Source: Larkinella humicola
GTDB taxonomy: Bacteria > Bacteroidota > Bacteroidia > Cytophagales > Spirosomataceae
Assembly: GCF_008727875.1 (NCBI RefSeq)
Contig: NZ_VTWS01000006.1
Span: 124,001-188,000, forward strand
DNA length: 64,000 nucleotides
Reading direction: 5' to 3'
Part shown: positions 52,923 through 61,920 of the stretch, piece after piece
Layout of the letters: each line of letters begins with the position of its first letter
How positions within the stretch are numbered: position 1 is the stretch's first letter
Notes under the pieces: generated by a model
Database searches by the model: none
What the model was told of the DNA's origin: nothing
Seen by the model: the letters and a program-made list of their open reading frames with translations, nothing else
Position numbers and translations under genes: made by a program

Positions 52923-53951
52923 ATGAAAAACTACCAACTCCGCCGGTTGTCGGATCAACCCATTCTGACGGCGGCCGATGTCAAACCGTCGCATCCGCAG
53001 TTTCGGGTGATGGGGGCCTTCAATCCGGCAGCCTGTCGGTTTGGCGATGAAATTCTGTTGCTGCTGCGCGTGGCCGAAGCCGTTGACCTTAAACCGGGTT
53101 TCATTCAGGTCCCAATCGTGCAGCAACAGGCGGGTCTTTTTCAACTGGTGATTAAAACCTTTCCTGAACCGGAAGGCGATTACGATCCGCGCGTCGTTCA
53201 AATCGGCGATCAGGCCTATCTGACCTCGCTGAGTCATTTGCGACTGGCCCGGAGCAAAGACGGTATTCGCTTTACGGTGGACGAGAAACCGTTTATTTTC
53301 CCGGAGCGGGCCGACGAATCGTTCGGGGTGGAAGATGCCCGGATTACGTTTCTGGACGGCCAGTATTGGATCACCTACACGGCGGTTTCGGAAAACGGTC
53401 CCGGTGTGGGATTGATTATCACGAAAGACTTCGTGACCTTCGAACGGAAAGGCATGATCATCCCGCCCCCGAACAAGGACGCCTGTCTGTTTCCCCAGAA
53501 GATCAACGGTTTTTATTATATGCTGCACCGGCCGATGGTTTCGGACATCGGAAAACCGTCGGTCTGGCTGGCGCGGTCGCCGGACGGCGTGCATTGGGGC
53601 GACCACCGGTTTTTGTTCGGAGCTGCCGGAACGCCTTGGGAACACCTCAAAATTGGGGCCGGTCCCGAACCGCTGCTCACCGACGAAGGCTGGCTGGTTT
53701 GCTACCACGGTGCCAGCGTAGACCACGCCTATTCCCTCGCCCTGGCCCTGCTCGACCGCGACGACCCCACCTGCATTCTCGACCGTTCGACCAGCCCCTT
53801 GATGGTGCCGGAGCTGGAATGGGAGAAAACCGGTTTTTTTCCGAATGTCGTTTTCACCAACGGCTGGGTCCGAATGCCCGATGGCCGGATTCTGGTGTAT
53901 TACGGTGCGGCCGATTTTTGCGTGGGGGTGGCGGAACTGGTCACGGATTAA
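52923..53951 (+). CDS. GH130 family glycoside phosphorylase/hydrolase
   Basis: The protein has 342 residues and a five-bladed beta-propeller pattern of GH130: MGAFNPAACRFGDEILLLLR, the FGVEDARITFLDGQYWITYT blade with the conserved E-D-A/P-R, PPPNKDACLFPQKING, GPEPLLTDEGWLVCYHGA and the closing YYGAADFCVGVAELV. GH130 members phosphorolyse beta-1,4- or beta-1,2-mannosides, or hydrolyse them. No signal peptide is present, so it is cytosolic, as expected for a phosphorylase. Its stop overlaps the stop of the convergent MFS gene by 4 bp. It sits in a two-gene unit with the preceding alpha/beta hydrolase. Family is firm; linkage preference is not readable. Confidence 0.95.
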   Translation: MKNYQLRRLSDQPILTAADVKPSHPQFRVMGAFNPAACRFGDEILLLLRVAEAVDLKPGFIQVPIVQQQAGLFQLVIKTFPEPEGDYDPRVVQIGDQAYLTSLSHLRLARSKDGIRFTVDEKPFIFPERADESFGVEDARITFLDGQYWITYTAVSENGPGVGLIITKDFVTFERKGMIIPPPNKDACLFPQKINGFYYMLHRPMVSDIGKPSVWLARSPDGVHWGDHRFLFGAAGTPWEHLKIGAGPEPLLTDEGWLVCYHGASVDHAYSLALALLDRDDPTCILDRSTSPLMVPELEWEKTGFFPNVVFTNGWVRMPDGRILVYYGAADFCVGVAELVTD

Positions 53952-55231
53952 CGCGTTGGCACCGGTTGCCCGCCCACTACGGACGAGCCCTTTGCCGCTT
54001 CAGCCGCCTGTTTCTTCACGACATACTGGTTGATGAAATACATCATCACAATTGTTATCGCCATCGTTACGGCTACAATATAACCCAGCATATCGTATCG
54101 CCCCAGCGAACCATCCTTGCCCTGCACCACGATCAGTCCGGCAATCAGGGAGGCAATACCGCCCGAAATTTGTTGCACCGACGAGTTAATGCCCATGTAG
54201 GCCCCGCGATCCTGCGGGTCGGGAATGCCCGAAACCAGGGCCGACGACGAAACCATCCGGGCCGAAATCCCGGCAAACAGCAGCACGTTGATGACCATGA
54301 TCTGCCAGAGGGGTGTTATGCCCAGGTTGCAATAGACGATGACGACCACCATTCCCCAGATTGACGCGTACGTGAACAGGGGAAATTTGCCGATTTTGTC
54401 GCTCAGCCGTCCTGAAAACGGGCCGATGATCATGGCCGAAATGCCGGTGACCATGTAGATCAGCGGCAGGTCGGTTTGCGGAATGCCCAGGTTATGAATG
54501 GCGAAAGCACTCCCGAACGGCATGAGCATAAAACCGCCCGTGGCCAGCAGTGCGGTACTGGCAAAACCGCGCAGGTAGCTCGAACGGGAAACCGTATGCT
54601 GCAAATGCTGGAACGGATTCCGCTCCGATTTGAGTTTCAGGTGGGCCGTGATCGGCTTCATGTATACGACAATCGCCAGCCCGACCACCACACTAACGCC
54701 CACAATCAGCAGAAAAGGCGAATGCCAGCCCAGCGAATTGGCCAGATACAATCCCACCGGAATGCCCAGCACCTGACTGGCCGCAAACGCCGATTGAACG
54801 ACGCCCATCACCCGACCCCGCATCTGAAAGGAAAACAGATCGGTGATGATCGCAAAGCCAATCGATCCGATGACACCCCCGAAAATCCCGGTGACGATGC
54901 GGGCCATGAGTAAGAAGTGGTAGTCCGGGGCAATGCCGCACAGGAGCGTACCCAACACAAACCCGGTGTAAAAGAACAGCAGCAGTTTTTTCCGGTCGTA
55001 GCGGTCGGCAAACCCGGCGGTCAGCAAACCGGCAATTCCGGCACTGAAGGCATAGGCCGACACCACCCAACCAAACTGGGCCGTCGTAATGTTCAATTCC
55101 ATCATCAGTTGGGCACCCAGGGGCGAGAGCACCATAAAATCCAGAATCACCGTAAACTGGATGAAGGCCAGCATCGCAATGATGGCTTTTTCGTAGGTCG
55201 TAAAAGGCGTTGTTGGTTGGGCCGTAGTCAT
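53948..55231 (-). CDS. Major facilitator superfamily transporter
   Basis: The protein has 427 residues from the ATG at 55231 (MTTAQPTT; an ATG 7 codons upstream at 55252 is also possible). Twelve membrane segments are visible, starting IIAMLAFIQFTVILDFMVL, with the A motif GFADRYDRKKLLLFF between segments 2 and 3 and GRLSDKIGKFPLF at the matching place in the second half. The D-F-M-V-L-S-P-L segment after the first helix resembles drug:H+ or arabinose-type efflux permeases (DHA1-like). It follows a TetR regulator gene on the same strand (92-bp gap), the standard layout of an inducible efflux pump. Confidence 0.93.
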   Translation of the reverse strand: MTTAQPTTPFTTYEKAIIAMLAFIQFTVILDFMVLSPLGAQLMMELNITTAQFGWVVSAYAFSAGIAGLLTAGFADRYDRKKLLLFFYTGFVLGTLLCGIAPDYHFLLMARIVTGIFGGVIGSIGFAIITDLFSFQMRGRVMGVVQSAFAASQVLGIPVGLYLANSLGWHSPFLLIVGVSVVVGLAIVVYMKPITAHLKLKSERNPFQHLQHTVSRSSYLRGFASTALLATGGFMLMPFGSAFAIHNLGIPQTDLPLIYMVTGISAMIIGPFSGRLSDKIGKFPLFTYASIWGMVVVIVYCNLGITPLWQIMVINVLLFAGISARMVSSSALVSGIPDPQDRGAYMGINSSVQQISGGIASLIAGLIVVQGKDGSLGRYDMLGYIVAVTMAITIVMMYFINQYVVKKQAAEAAKGSSVVGGQPVPTR

Positions 55232-55323
55232 ATCGTTTGATTTCAAGAGCAATTTAGTCTTCTGAGGTTAATTCAGGATTAAAACCGGGTCCGGTCTCAT
55301 AATCCGTTCAGTAAGGTAAGCAA

Positions 55324-55917
55324 TCAGGGCTGCAGGGCTTTCAGAACCAGTTCCAGTGTTTTTTCCAGCGTTTTTTCATCGAGCACAAACGTTCCCCACC
55401 CTGGCATACCGGCCTTGGATTGATGAAACTTAATCAGTTGATACAAAGGCGCATAGGCAACCGACCAATAGACTTCAAGCGGTAATTTGATCAGCTCCTT
55501 TCGCTCGATGGCATTCAGCACAAATGTCTTCATGGCGGTCGAAAATGGATTCCGGGCGTCGCCCTGAAATTTTTCGTGGAACGGCGAATGGCGCATCTGC
55601 TCCATAAAATGCATCCGCAGTGGGTATTTCAGGCAATACTGCGCGCGATTCATCCACTGCACGCGCATTCCCTCCTCGAAATGCATCCCGGGATCAAAAC
55701 CGGCGAGCGTTTCGGTACTCATGGTTAGCATTTCATCGTAATAAATCTGCCGGATCAGGTCTTCCCGGTCTTTAAAATAGATGTAGATCGTGGCCGGAGA
55801 AACGCCCGCAGCCTTCGCCAGTTTCTGCATACTCAGGCCGTCGAATCCCTCCCGCACAATCATCTCGATGGCTTTTTCGCGGATGGTCCGCTCTTTTGTT
55901 TCGTCTCGTAACCGCAT
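55324..55917 (-). CDS. TetR/AcrR family repressor
   Basis: The protein has 197 residues. Residues 1-55 are the TetR helix-turn-helix (IREKAIEMIVREGFDGLSM, QKLAKAAGVSPATIYIYFKD), the rest is the helical ligand-binding and dimer domain (RMHFMEQMRHSPFHEKFQG, LPLEVYWSVAYAPLYQLI). It precedes the MFS transporter gene on the same strand, so it most likely represses itself and the pump and is relieved by a transported compound. A 24-bp near-perfect palindrome directly upstream is the probable operator. Ligand unknown. Confidence 0.94.
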   Translation of the reverse strand: MRLRDETKERTIREKAIEMIVREGFDGLSMQKLAKAAGVSPATIYIYFKDREDLIRQIYYDEMLTMSTETLAGFDPGMHFEEGMRVQWMNRAQYCLKYPLRMHFMEQMRHSPFHEKFQGDARNPFSTAMKTFVLNAIERKELIKLPLEVYWSVAYAPLYQLIKFHQSKAGMPGWGTFVLDEKTLEKTLELVLKALQP

Positions 55918-55928
55918 AATGAGAACAA

Positions 55929-55952
55929 AAATAAACGAACGTTCTTTTATTT
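55929..55952. promoter_or_regulatory. Palindromic operator upstream of tetR-MFS unit
   Basis: The half sites AAATAAACGAAC (55929-55940) and GTTCTTTTATTT (55941-55952) are complementary at 11 of 12 positions, with the core GAACGTTC perfectly symmetric. It begins 12 bases upstream of the TetR start codon, so a bound repressor would cover the promoter. Operators of this size and symmetry are typical of TetR dimers. Confidence 0.75.
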
Positions 55953-56035
55953 AAAAACAGATTGATGTTTTTTTTCTAAACATCAAAGGAGGCTAAACGC
56001 CTGATTTCTGTCCCCATCCATCATCCCGTCCCAGA

Positions 56036-56228
56036 AAAAAGCCCAACGGGCTTTCATCATTAGCCCCGGATGCCATCCGGGGCAGGAAGAACACACACAC
56101 GACGCCCGAACCTGAAAGGGTTCAATACGAATACCCGACCTGGATTCAACCCTTTCAGGGTTGGTGCGGTTCGTTGTGGTTCCCCGGATTGCATCCGGGA
56201 CTAATGATGGCAGCCATTTGGGCTTTTT
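56036..56228. repeat. Nested palindromic intergenic element M
   Basis: This 193-bp element is an inverted repeat with smaller palindromes inside it. Outer arms: AAAAAGCCCA (56036-56045) with TGGGCTTTTT (56219-56228). Next: CATCATTAG (56055-56063) with CTAATGATG (56201-56209). Inside these are the self-complementary CCCCGGATGCCATCCGGGG (56064-56082) with its partner at 56182-56199, and two AACC(C)TGAAAGGGTT-type palindromes (56109-56122, 56148-56162). It fills most of the gap between tetR and the S9 peptidase gene. It looks like a mobile palindromic repeat of Bacteroidota-type genomes. Confidence 0.85.
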
Positions 56229-56295
56229 GGACTGCGTGGAATTAAGTTTTGACCGGTTTTTGCTTAATTTAGTACGTTGTTAACCCACTCGAACC

Positions 56296-59292
56296 ATGCG
56301 TCGCTGCCCTTTTCTTTTCGTTTGTTTTATCCTTCCTTTTCAAACATTCCTGCTCGCACAATCGCCCAAACGGCCGCTCACCCACGCCGACTACGACCGC
56401 TGGCAAACCGTTCGCTCCGAAAAGCACGCGAACAATGGGCAATGGCTGAGTTATCAGATTGATCCCCAGGAGGGCGACGGGGTGCTGGAATTGATCAAAA
56501 TTGGAGGTAAAGCCCCCGCTCAGGCTTCCGAAAAAAGTGCCGAGACCGTGGAGGCCAAATCCGGTCCAAACGCCCCCACAGACCGCCCAACGACTGTGTT
56601 CAACCCGCTGAGCTCAAAAAAATACACGTTTGCGCGGGGCTACCTGGCGCAATTCACGCCCGACAGCCGGTTTCTGGTGATGCGGTTAAAAGCGTCTTTC
56701 AAACTCACGCGGGAGGCCAAAAAGAAAAAAGTCAAAGCCGACCAACTTCCGAAAGACAGTTTGCTGGTGTTCAACCTTGAAACCGGCAGCCGCATCGGGT
56801 TTGCCAATGTCAAGTCATTCACCTTGCCCAAAGAAAGCGGTTCGTGGGTGGCGGTTTTGCAGGAACACCAGGAGGTGAAAGGAGCGAAAAAGGATTCAAC
56901 CACTACCAAATCGGCCAGCCGGGGTCGGGCATCCGCTTCGACGAAAAAACCGAAAGGCGACGATTTGATTCTGCTGAACCTGGAAACCGGCGCCACGCAG
57001 TCGTTCCGCTACGTGACTTACGTGACGGTCTCGGATAATGGAAACACCATTTTTTATACCAAAGATGCTGTCAATGATACGCTGAAAAAAGCCGGGGTGT
57101 TTGCGTTCGATACCAAAAAGCAGAACGAGATGCTGATCGATACCAGCTCGAAACACCGGCTTTACAAAGGGCTGGCGGTCGATAAAACCGGCTCGCAACT
57201 GGCGTGGATGGCCACCGCCGACAGCGCCGAAGCCGATGTCCGGGCGTATGCGCTGTATTACAAACGCCTGGCCTCTGCCCCGGCCCCTTCATCCCGGAAA
57301 AAGAAAACCGCCGTTTCCTCCTTTTCCGAACGAACGGCGATGAACCCGGTGGTGCTGGCCGATACACTCACCAAAGCCTATCCCAAAGGCTGGAATGTAA
57401 ACGAATACCGGACGCCCTCGTTTTCGGAAGATGGGAAACGGCTGTATTTCGCCACCTCGATTCTTCCCCCCAAACCCATCAAGGATTCGACGGTGCTGGA
57501 TGAGGAGCGCGTGAAAGTGGACGTCTGGAGCTGGAACGACCCCACCATTCAGCCCATGCAACTCAAGCAGTTGAAGCAGGAGAAAGAACGCGGTTTTCTG
57601 GCGGTTTGCGATTTGACCACCGGCAGCATTACGCAACTGGGAAACCGGGATATGCCGAATGTCCAGATCGACCCCAAAACCGATCAGCCGTATTGGCTGG
57701 GACTGAGCAATTTACCCTACCAGATCAGCAGCATGTGGGACCCCGGCCAGACGGACCTGTATTTGATCGATGCCAAAACCGGACAGAAAAAACAGATCGC
57801 CAGCGAAGCGCGGGTGTCGTACGCCCAGTTGTCGCCGGGCGGCAAATACGCCTGGTGGTACGACGAACGGGATTCGCTCTGGCGGGCGTGGTCGATTGCG
57901 GAGGGAAAACGGATCGACCTGACGCGCGGGATTCCGGCCCGGTTTTTCGACGAAGAACACGACACACCCGATTTGCCCGGCAGTTACGGAGCCGCTGGCT
58001 GGAGCCGCGACGACCGCTATGTGCTGATCTATGACCGCTTCGACCTCTGGCGCATCGATCCGACGGGGCAGGAAAAACCGGTGAACCTGACGGCGGGTTA
58101 CGGTCGTAAAAACCGCATCCGGCTGCGTCGCGCCAACCTCAATCCGGACGAAAAATTCGTTCCGCTGACGGGCGACCTCTGGCTGACGGGTTTCTGGGAA
58201 AGCAACAAAGCCACCGGAATTTTGCGGAAACCGATGGAAAAGCCGGCGGCTGAACCACTGGTGCTGGCAAAAGGCGATTACCGGTTTTCCGGTTTATCAA
58301 AAGCTAAAAACGGCCCGGCGCTGACGTTTTTGAAAGGCAATTTCCGGGAGTCGAACAACCTGTATTTGACCGACACCACCTTTGCCGAACCGCAGCCACT
58401 GACCCGCATTAATCCGCAACAGGACAGCGTCCGTTGGGGCAAGGTCGAGTTGGTGAATTGGGTGGGCAACAATGGCGTCCGGCTGGAAGGGCTGCTTTAT
58501 AAACCGGACGACTTCGATCCGAAGAAGAAATACCCGATGCTGGTGTATTATTACGAACGCAACGCCGAAACCCTGAACGACTACAAAGCCCCGGCACCCA
58601 GTCGCTCAACCATCAACATGGCGTATTGTGTGTCGAACGGGTACCTGGTTTTTGTTCCTGACATTCTGTATACCACCGGCATGCCGGGCCAGAATGCCTA
58701 CGATTGCATCGTGCCGGGCGTGTTGAGCCTGATCGAAAAAGGTTTCGTGGATCGTGACCGCATTGGGTTGCAGGGCCAGAGCTGGGGCGGTTATCAAACC
58801 GCTTTTCTGGTGACGCGGACGAATTTGTTCAAAGCTGCGATGGCGGGTGCGCCGGTGGTCAACATGACCAGCGCCTACGGCGGCATCCGCTGGGGAACGG
58901 GCATGAGCCGGATGTTTCAGTATGAAAAAACGCAAAGCCGCATCGGCGGAACGCTCTGGGACAAACCGATGAACTACCTCGAAAGCTCGCCCCTCTTCTA
59001 CGCCAACCGCATCCAGACGCCCTTGTTGCTGATGGCGAATGATCAGGACGGCGCGGTGCCCTGGTACCAGAGCATCGAGTTTTATTCGGCACTCCGGCGA
59101 CTGAGCAAACCAGCCTGGCTGCTCGTTTACAACGGCGAAGACCACAACCTCACCCAGCGACACAACGCCAAAGACCTCAGCATCCGGATGTACCAGTTTT
59201 TCGATCACTACCTGAAAGACGCCCCCGAACCCGCCTGGATGAAACAGGGCCGGTCGGCGGTGGAAAAAGAGCTGGGAAATATGAAATATTAA
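56296..59292 (+). CDS. S9 family prolyl oligopeptidase-like serine peptidase
   Basis: The protein has 998 residues with a signal peptide (RRCPFLFVCFILPFQTFLLAQ). The first 670 residues form an irregular beta-propeller (repeated blades such as FTPDSRFLVMRLKASF, SPGGKYAWWYDERDSLW, SRDDRYVLIYDRFDLWRI), with Ser/Lys/Thr-rich insertions around residues 190-220. The catalytic alpha/beta domain follows: Ser829 in GLQGQSWGGYQ, Asp918 in MANDQDGAVPW and His950 in YNGEDHNLTQRHN. It resembles dipeptidyl-peptidase IV/acylaminoacyl-peptidase-like exported enzymes of Bacteroidota. It acts in the periplasm on short peptides. Monocistronic, with a terminator after it. Confidence 0.93.
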   Translation: MRRCPFLFVCFILPFQTFLLAQSPKRPLTHADYDRWQTVRSEKHANNGQWLSYQIDPQEGDGVLELIKIGGKAPAQASEKSAETVEAKSGPNAPTDRPTTVFNPLSSKKYTFARGYLAQFTPDSRFLVMRLKASFKLTREAKKKKVKADQLPKDSLLVFNLETGSRIGFANVKSFTLPKESGSWVAVLQEHQEVKGAKKDSTTTKSASRGRASASTKKPKGDDLILLNLETGATQSFRYVTYVTVSDNGNTIFYTKDAVNDTLKKAGVFAFDTKKQNEMLIDTSSKHRLYKGLAVDKTGSQLAWMATADSAEADVRAYALYYKRLASAPAPSSRKKKTAVSSFSERTAMNPVVLADTLTKAYPKGWNVNEYRTPSFSEDGKRLYFATSILPPKPIKDSTVLDEERVKVDVWSWNDPTIQPMQLKQLKQEKERGFLAVCDLTTGSITQLGNRDMPNVQIDPKTDQPYWLGLSNLPYQISSMWDPGQTDLYLIDAKTGQKKQIASEARVSYAQLSPGGKYAWWYDERDSLWRAWSIAEGKRIDLTRGIPARFFDEEHDTPDLPGSYGAAGWSRDDRYVLIYDRFDLWRIDPTGQEKPVNLTAGYGRKNRIRLRRANLNPDEKFVPLTGDLWLTGFWESNKATGILRKPMEKPAAEPLVLAKGDYRFSGLSKAKNGPALTFLKGNFRESNNLYLTDTTFAEPQPLTRINPQQDSVRWGKVELVNWVGNNGVRLEGLLYKPDDFDPKKKYPMLVYYYERNAETLNDYKAPAPSRSTINMAYCVSNGYLVFVPDILYTTGMPGQNAYDCIVPGVLSLIEKGFVDRDRIGLQGQSWGGYQTAFLVTRTNLFKAAMAGAPVVNMTSAYGGIRWGTGMSRMFQYEKTQSRIGGTLWDKPMNYLESSPLFYANRIQTPLLLMANDQDGAVPWYQSIEFYSALRRLSKPAWLLVYNGEDHNLTQRHNAKDLSIRMYQFFDHYLKDAPEPAWMKQGRSAVEKELGNMKY

Positions 59293-59308
59293 CAACAAAT
59301 CAGGAATT

Positions 59309-59336
59309 CCAGCCCACGGTTAAAACCGTGGGCTGG
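59309..59336. terminator. Terminator between S9 peptidase and DUF1573 genes
   Basis: A perfect 13-bp stem, CCAGCCCACGGTT (59309-59321) with 59324-59336, and a 2-base centre, lies between convergent genes and is followed by TTGTTGTCGG on the plus strand. The T tract is weak, so it may depend on strong stem stability. Confidence 0.8.
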
Positions 59337-59372
59337 TTGTTGTCGGTATTTCGCTGATCAGACTACTACTGC

Positions 59373-59756
59373 TTATTGGGCAACCACTTCACCCCGAATC
59401 GACAATACTTTCGTTCCGCCCTCAGCGTTGGATTCCACGGTGACGGTTTTGTTGAACGTTCCGACCGCAGCGGCATTGAACGTCGCTTTGATCTTGCCGG
59501 CTTTTCCGGGCAAAATGGCTTCTTTCGGATACTCGACGCCCGTGCAGCCGCAGGAACCACGGGCGTTGCTGATCACCAGCGGAACACCGCCGTTGTTGGT
59601 AAAGGCAAATTCGGCCACCACCGGTTTGCTTTGCTGAATTTTGCCGAAATCGTGGGTCGTTTCGTCCCACTTAAAAACCGCCGACAGCGAGTGGGCAATC
59701 AGAACACTGGCGGCAACCAGCCACAGGCAGGACGCGATCATCAGGATGCGTTTCAT
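59373..59756 (-). CDS. DUF1573 family exported protein
   Basis: The protein has 127 residues from the ATG at 59756 (MKRILMIASCLWLVAASVLIA signal peptide); a frame open to 59933 adds an unlikely leader. It has the whole DUF1573 pattern: FKWDETTHDFGKIQQSKP, VVAEFAFTNNGGVPLVIS, ARGSCGCTGVEYPKEAI, PGKAGKIKATFN and KTVTVESNAEGG. The CxC pair (SCGC) is the family signature. The fold is an immunoglobulin-like (ASH/MSP) sandwich. The role is unknown; members are abundant periplasmic or surface proteins in Bacteroidota. It lies divergent from the histidine kinase gene with 185 bp between starts. Confidence 0.9.
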   Translation of the reverse strand: MKRILMIASCLWLVAASVLIAHSLSAVFKWDETTHDFGKIQQSKPVVAEFAFTNNGGVPLVISNARGSCGCTGVEYPKEAILPGKAGKIKATFNAAAVGTFNKTVTVESNAEGGTKVLSIRGEVVAQ

Positions 59757-59941
59757 GAGGTTTGTGTTTAATGGTGAAGCGTTGGTCAATCCAACGGCAC
59801 AAAAGTACCTTCCTGAAAAACAGCAGGCTGTTAACGGGTAGCGAACAGTTGTTAACGAGATGTTAATGAGTTGATTTTTAGCCGCCGGTAGCCGACTTTT
59901 GGCTTTCGATTCATCCTTTTCCCAGGAAACCACGAGCGATC

Positions 59942-61225
59942 ATGTCCAGACGCGTTTTCCGCATCCTGATTATTCTGTCGGTTATTTCGATCATCGGCAT
60001 CATTACCGTACAGATCGTCTGGGTGCGCAAAGCCTATGCCCTGCGGGAACGCCAGTTTCGGCAAACCGCTTTCATTGCTTTGCAGGACGTGGCCGACCAG
60101 GTGGGCCAATTGAACGGAATCACGCAAAGCTGCACGGCAGTCACGCAGCTTTCGCCCGATTACTTCATCGTCAACACCGACTCGCCGGTTGATCCGGGCA
60201 TTCTCGAACACTACATCCAGACCTCGCTGCACAACCACAACCTGATCACGGACTTCGAATACGGCATTTACAACTGCGAAAGCGACCGGATGATCTACGG
60301 CGCGTTTGTCAGCCTGAACGCCAATCCGAACACGGTTCAGGCCAGCCGGAACCTGCCCAAGTTTTCGCGCAGTCCGTACTACTTCGGCATTCACTTTCCG
60401 AGCCAGTCCAGCTTCATCGCCGGTCACCTCGACGGCTGGATTGCTTCGTCAGCTGCGGTTTTGCTGGTTGTTTTGTTTTTCGGCTATACGCTCGTGGTGG
60501 TGTTGCGGCAGCGAAAACTGACGGAGGTGCAGCGGGATTTTATCAACAACATCACCCACGAACTGCAAACACCGGTGGCCACCCTCCGCATTGCCGCCGA
60601 CGTGCTGCAATCCGACGCCATCCTCGACCAGCCCGAACGCCATCGCCAGTACGTGCGGGTGGTACAGGAAGAAAGTCTGCGGCTTCAGAAACAGGTGAGC
60701 AGCGTTCTGCAACTCGCCCGCTCGGAACAAATGCAGTTTAGCATTACAGCCACGGAAATTAACCTCCATCAACTGCTGACGGAAGCCGCCGAGGTGTTTC
60801 GTCCGCACGTCAGTCTGGAGCTTTGGGCCGAAAACGCGATGATTCAAGGCGACCGGTATCACCTCGGGAACGTCATCAACAACCTGATCGACAATGCCTT
60901 GAAATACAATACTGCTACTCCCCACGTCATCCTGGAGACCCATACTGAAAGAGACCGGCTGGTGTGGTCGGTACAGGACAATGGCATTGGCATTGCCCCG
61001 GAACACCAGCCGTTCATTTTCAACCAGTTTTACCGCGTCCCGACCGGGAATGTTCACAACGTGAAAGGATTCGGATTGGGGCTGTATTACGTTTGCAAGG
61101 TCATCAAAGCCCACCGCTGGCACATTTCCCTGCAAAGTATACCCGGTTCCGGGAGTATCTTTACGGTAAAAGCCCGAACGACGAAACAAACCGCCCTGGC
61201 TCCTAAACTCCCGGCTGTACGATGA
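59942..61225 (+). CDS. Sensor histidine kinase
   Basis: The protein has 427 residues. A first membrane helix (RILIILSVISIIGIITVQIVW), a periplasmic region of about 130 residues, and a second helix (WIASSAAVLLVVLFFGYTLVV) frame a typical sensor. HisKA contains His206 in NNITHELQTPVATLRIA, followed by the ATPase boxes NNLIDNALKYN (N), DNGIGIAPEH (G1), FIFNQFYRV (F) and GFGLGLYYV (G2). The periplasmic domain is of unknown type and has ELNG-like helices, not a PAS signature. Its stop overlaps the response regulator start (ATGA at 61222-61225), so kinase and regulator are made as a pair. Confidence 0.95.
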   Translation: MSRRVFRILIILSVISIIGIITVQIVWVRKAYALRERQFRQTAFIALQDVADQVGQLNGITQSCTAVTQLSPDYFIVNTDSPVDPGILEHYIQTSLHNHNLITDFEYGIYNCESDRMIYGAFVSLNANPNTVQASRNLPKFSRSPYYFGIHFPSQSSFIAGHLDGWIASSAAVLLVVLFFGYTLVVVLRQRKLTEVQRDFINNITHELQTPVATLRIAADVLQSDAILDQPERHRQYVRVVQEESLRLQKQVSSVLQLARSEQMQFSITATEINLHQLLTEAAEVFRPHVSLELWAENAMIQGDRYHLGNVINNLIDNALKYNTATPHVILETHTERDRLVWSVQDNGIGIAPEHQPFIFNQFYRVPTGNVHNVKGFGLGLYYVCKVIKAHRWHISLQSIPGSGSIFTVKARTTKQTALAPKLPAVR

Positions 61226-61911
61226 AACCGCTTTTACTGTACGTCGAAGATGACGTAAACCTGGGTTTTGTCACCAAAGACAACCTGGAACTGGCGCAAT
61301 TTCAGGTGGTACACTGCACCACCGGCCTGGATGCCTGGCGTTGTTTCGAACAGCACCCGTTCGACCTGTGCATTCTGGACGTGATGTTGCCCCAAACCGA
61401 CGGTTTTACGCTGGCCCGGCAGATCCGGCAGATCGACGATAAAATTCCCCTGCTGTTTCTGAGTGCGCGGACCGACAAAGACGACCGGCTACAGGGGCTT
61501 CGGCTGGGTGCCGACGACTACCTGACCAAACCGTTCAGCATAGAAGAACTGATTCTGAAAATCAACGTGTTCCTGCGCCGGAGTAAGCCCCCGGTTTCTA
61601 CACGTATTGGATCGGTTCAGGCAATCGGGTCGTATCAGTTTAATGTTCAGAATCTGACACTGGAAATAGACGGCCACTTACAAACACTGACCCACCGCGA
61701 AGCCGAAGTGTTGCATTACCTGATGGCCCGACCGAACACGCTGATCCGGCGGGACGAGATTCTGAAAGCCATCTGGGGAGACAACGACTACTTTATGGGT
61801 CGCAGTCTCGATGTGTTCATCTCCCGTTTGCGGAAACGGCTCGGGGCCGATGCTGCCATTCGCATCGAAAATCTCCACGGCATCGGATTTCGGCTGCTGC
61901 TGCCCGGTTGA
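61222..61911 (+). CDS. OmpR/PhoB family response regulator
   Basis: The protein has 229 residues. The receiver domain begins MKPLLLYVEDDVNLGF; the phosphoryl-accepting Asp53 is in LCILDVMLP, with Thr/Ser in FLSARTDKDDR and Lys in DDYLTKPFS. Residues 130-229 are the winged helix, with LTHREAEVLHYLMARPNT, ILKAIWGDNDYFMGRSLDV and SRLRKRLGADAAIRI typical of OmpR/PhoB. It is coupled by 4-bp overlap to the histidine kinase. Targets are unknown. The next gene on the plus strand is absent: the convergent CheB/CheR-kinase gene ends 9 bases away. Confidence 0.96.
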   Translation: MKPLLLYVEDDVNLGFVTKDNLELAQFQVVHCTTGLDAWRCFEQHPFDLCILDVMLPQTDGFTLARQIRQIDDKIPLLFLSARTDKDDRLQGLRLGADDYLTKPFSIEELILKINVFLRRSKPPVSTRIGSVQAIGSYQFNVQNLTLEIDGHLQTLTHREAEVLHYLMARPNTLIRRDEILKAIWGDNDYFMGRSLDVFISRLRKRLGADAAIRIENLHGIGFRLLLPG

Positions 61912-61920
61912 GAAAACCGC

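Noticed and set aside
59757-59933. Longer N-terminus for the DUF1573 protein
   Set aside because: The added 59 residues place the signal peptide internally and cover the divergent promoter.
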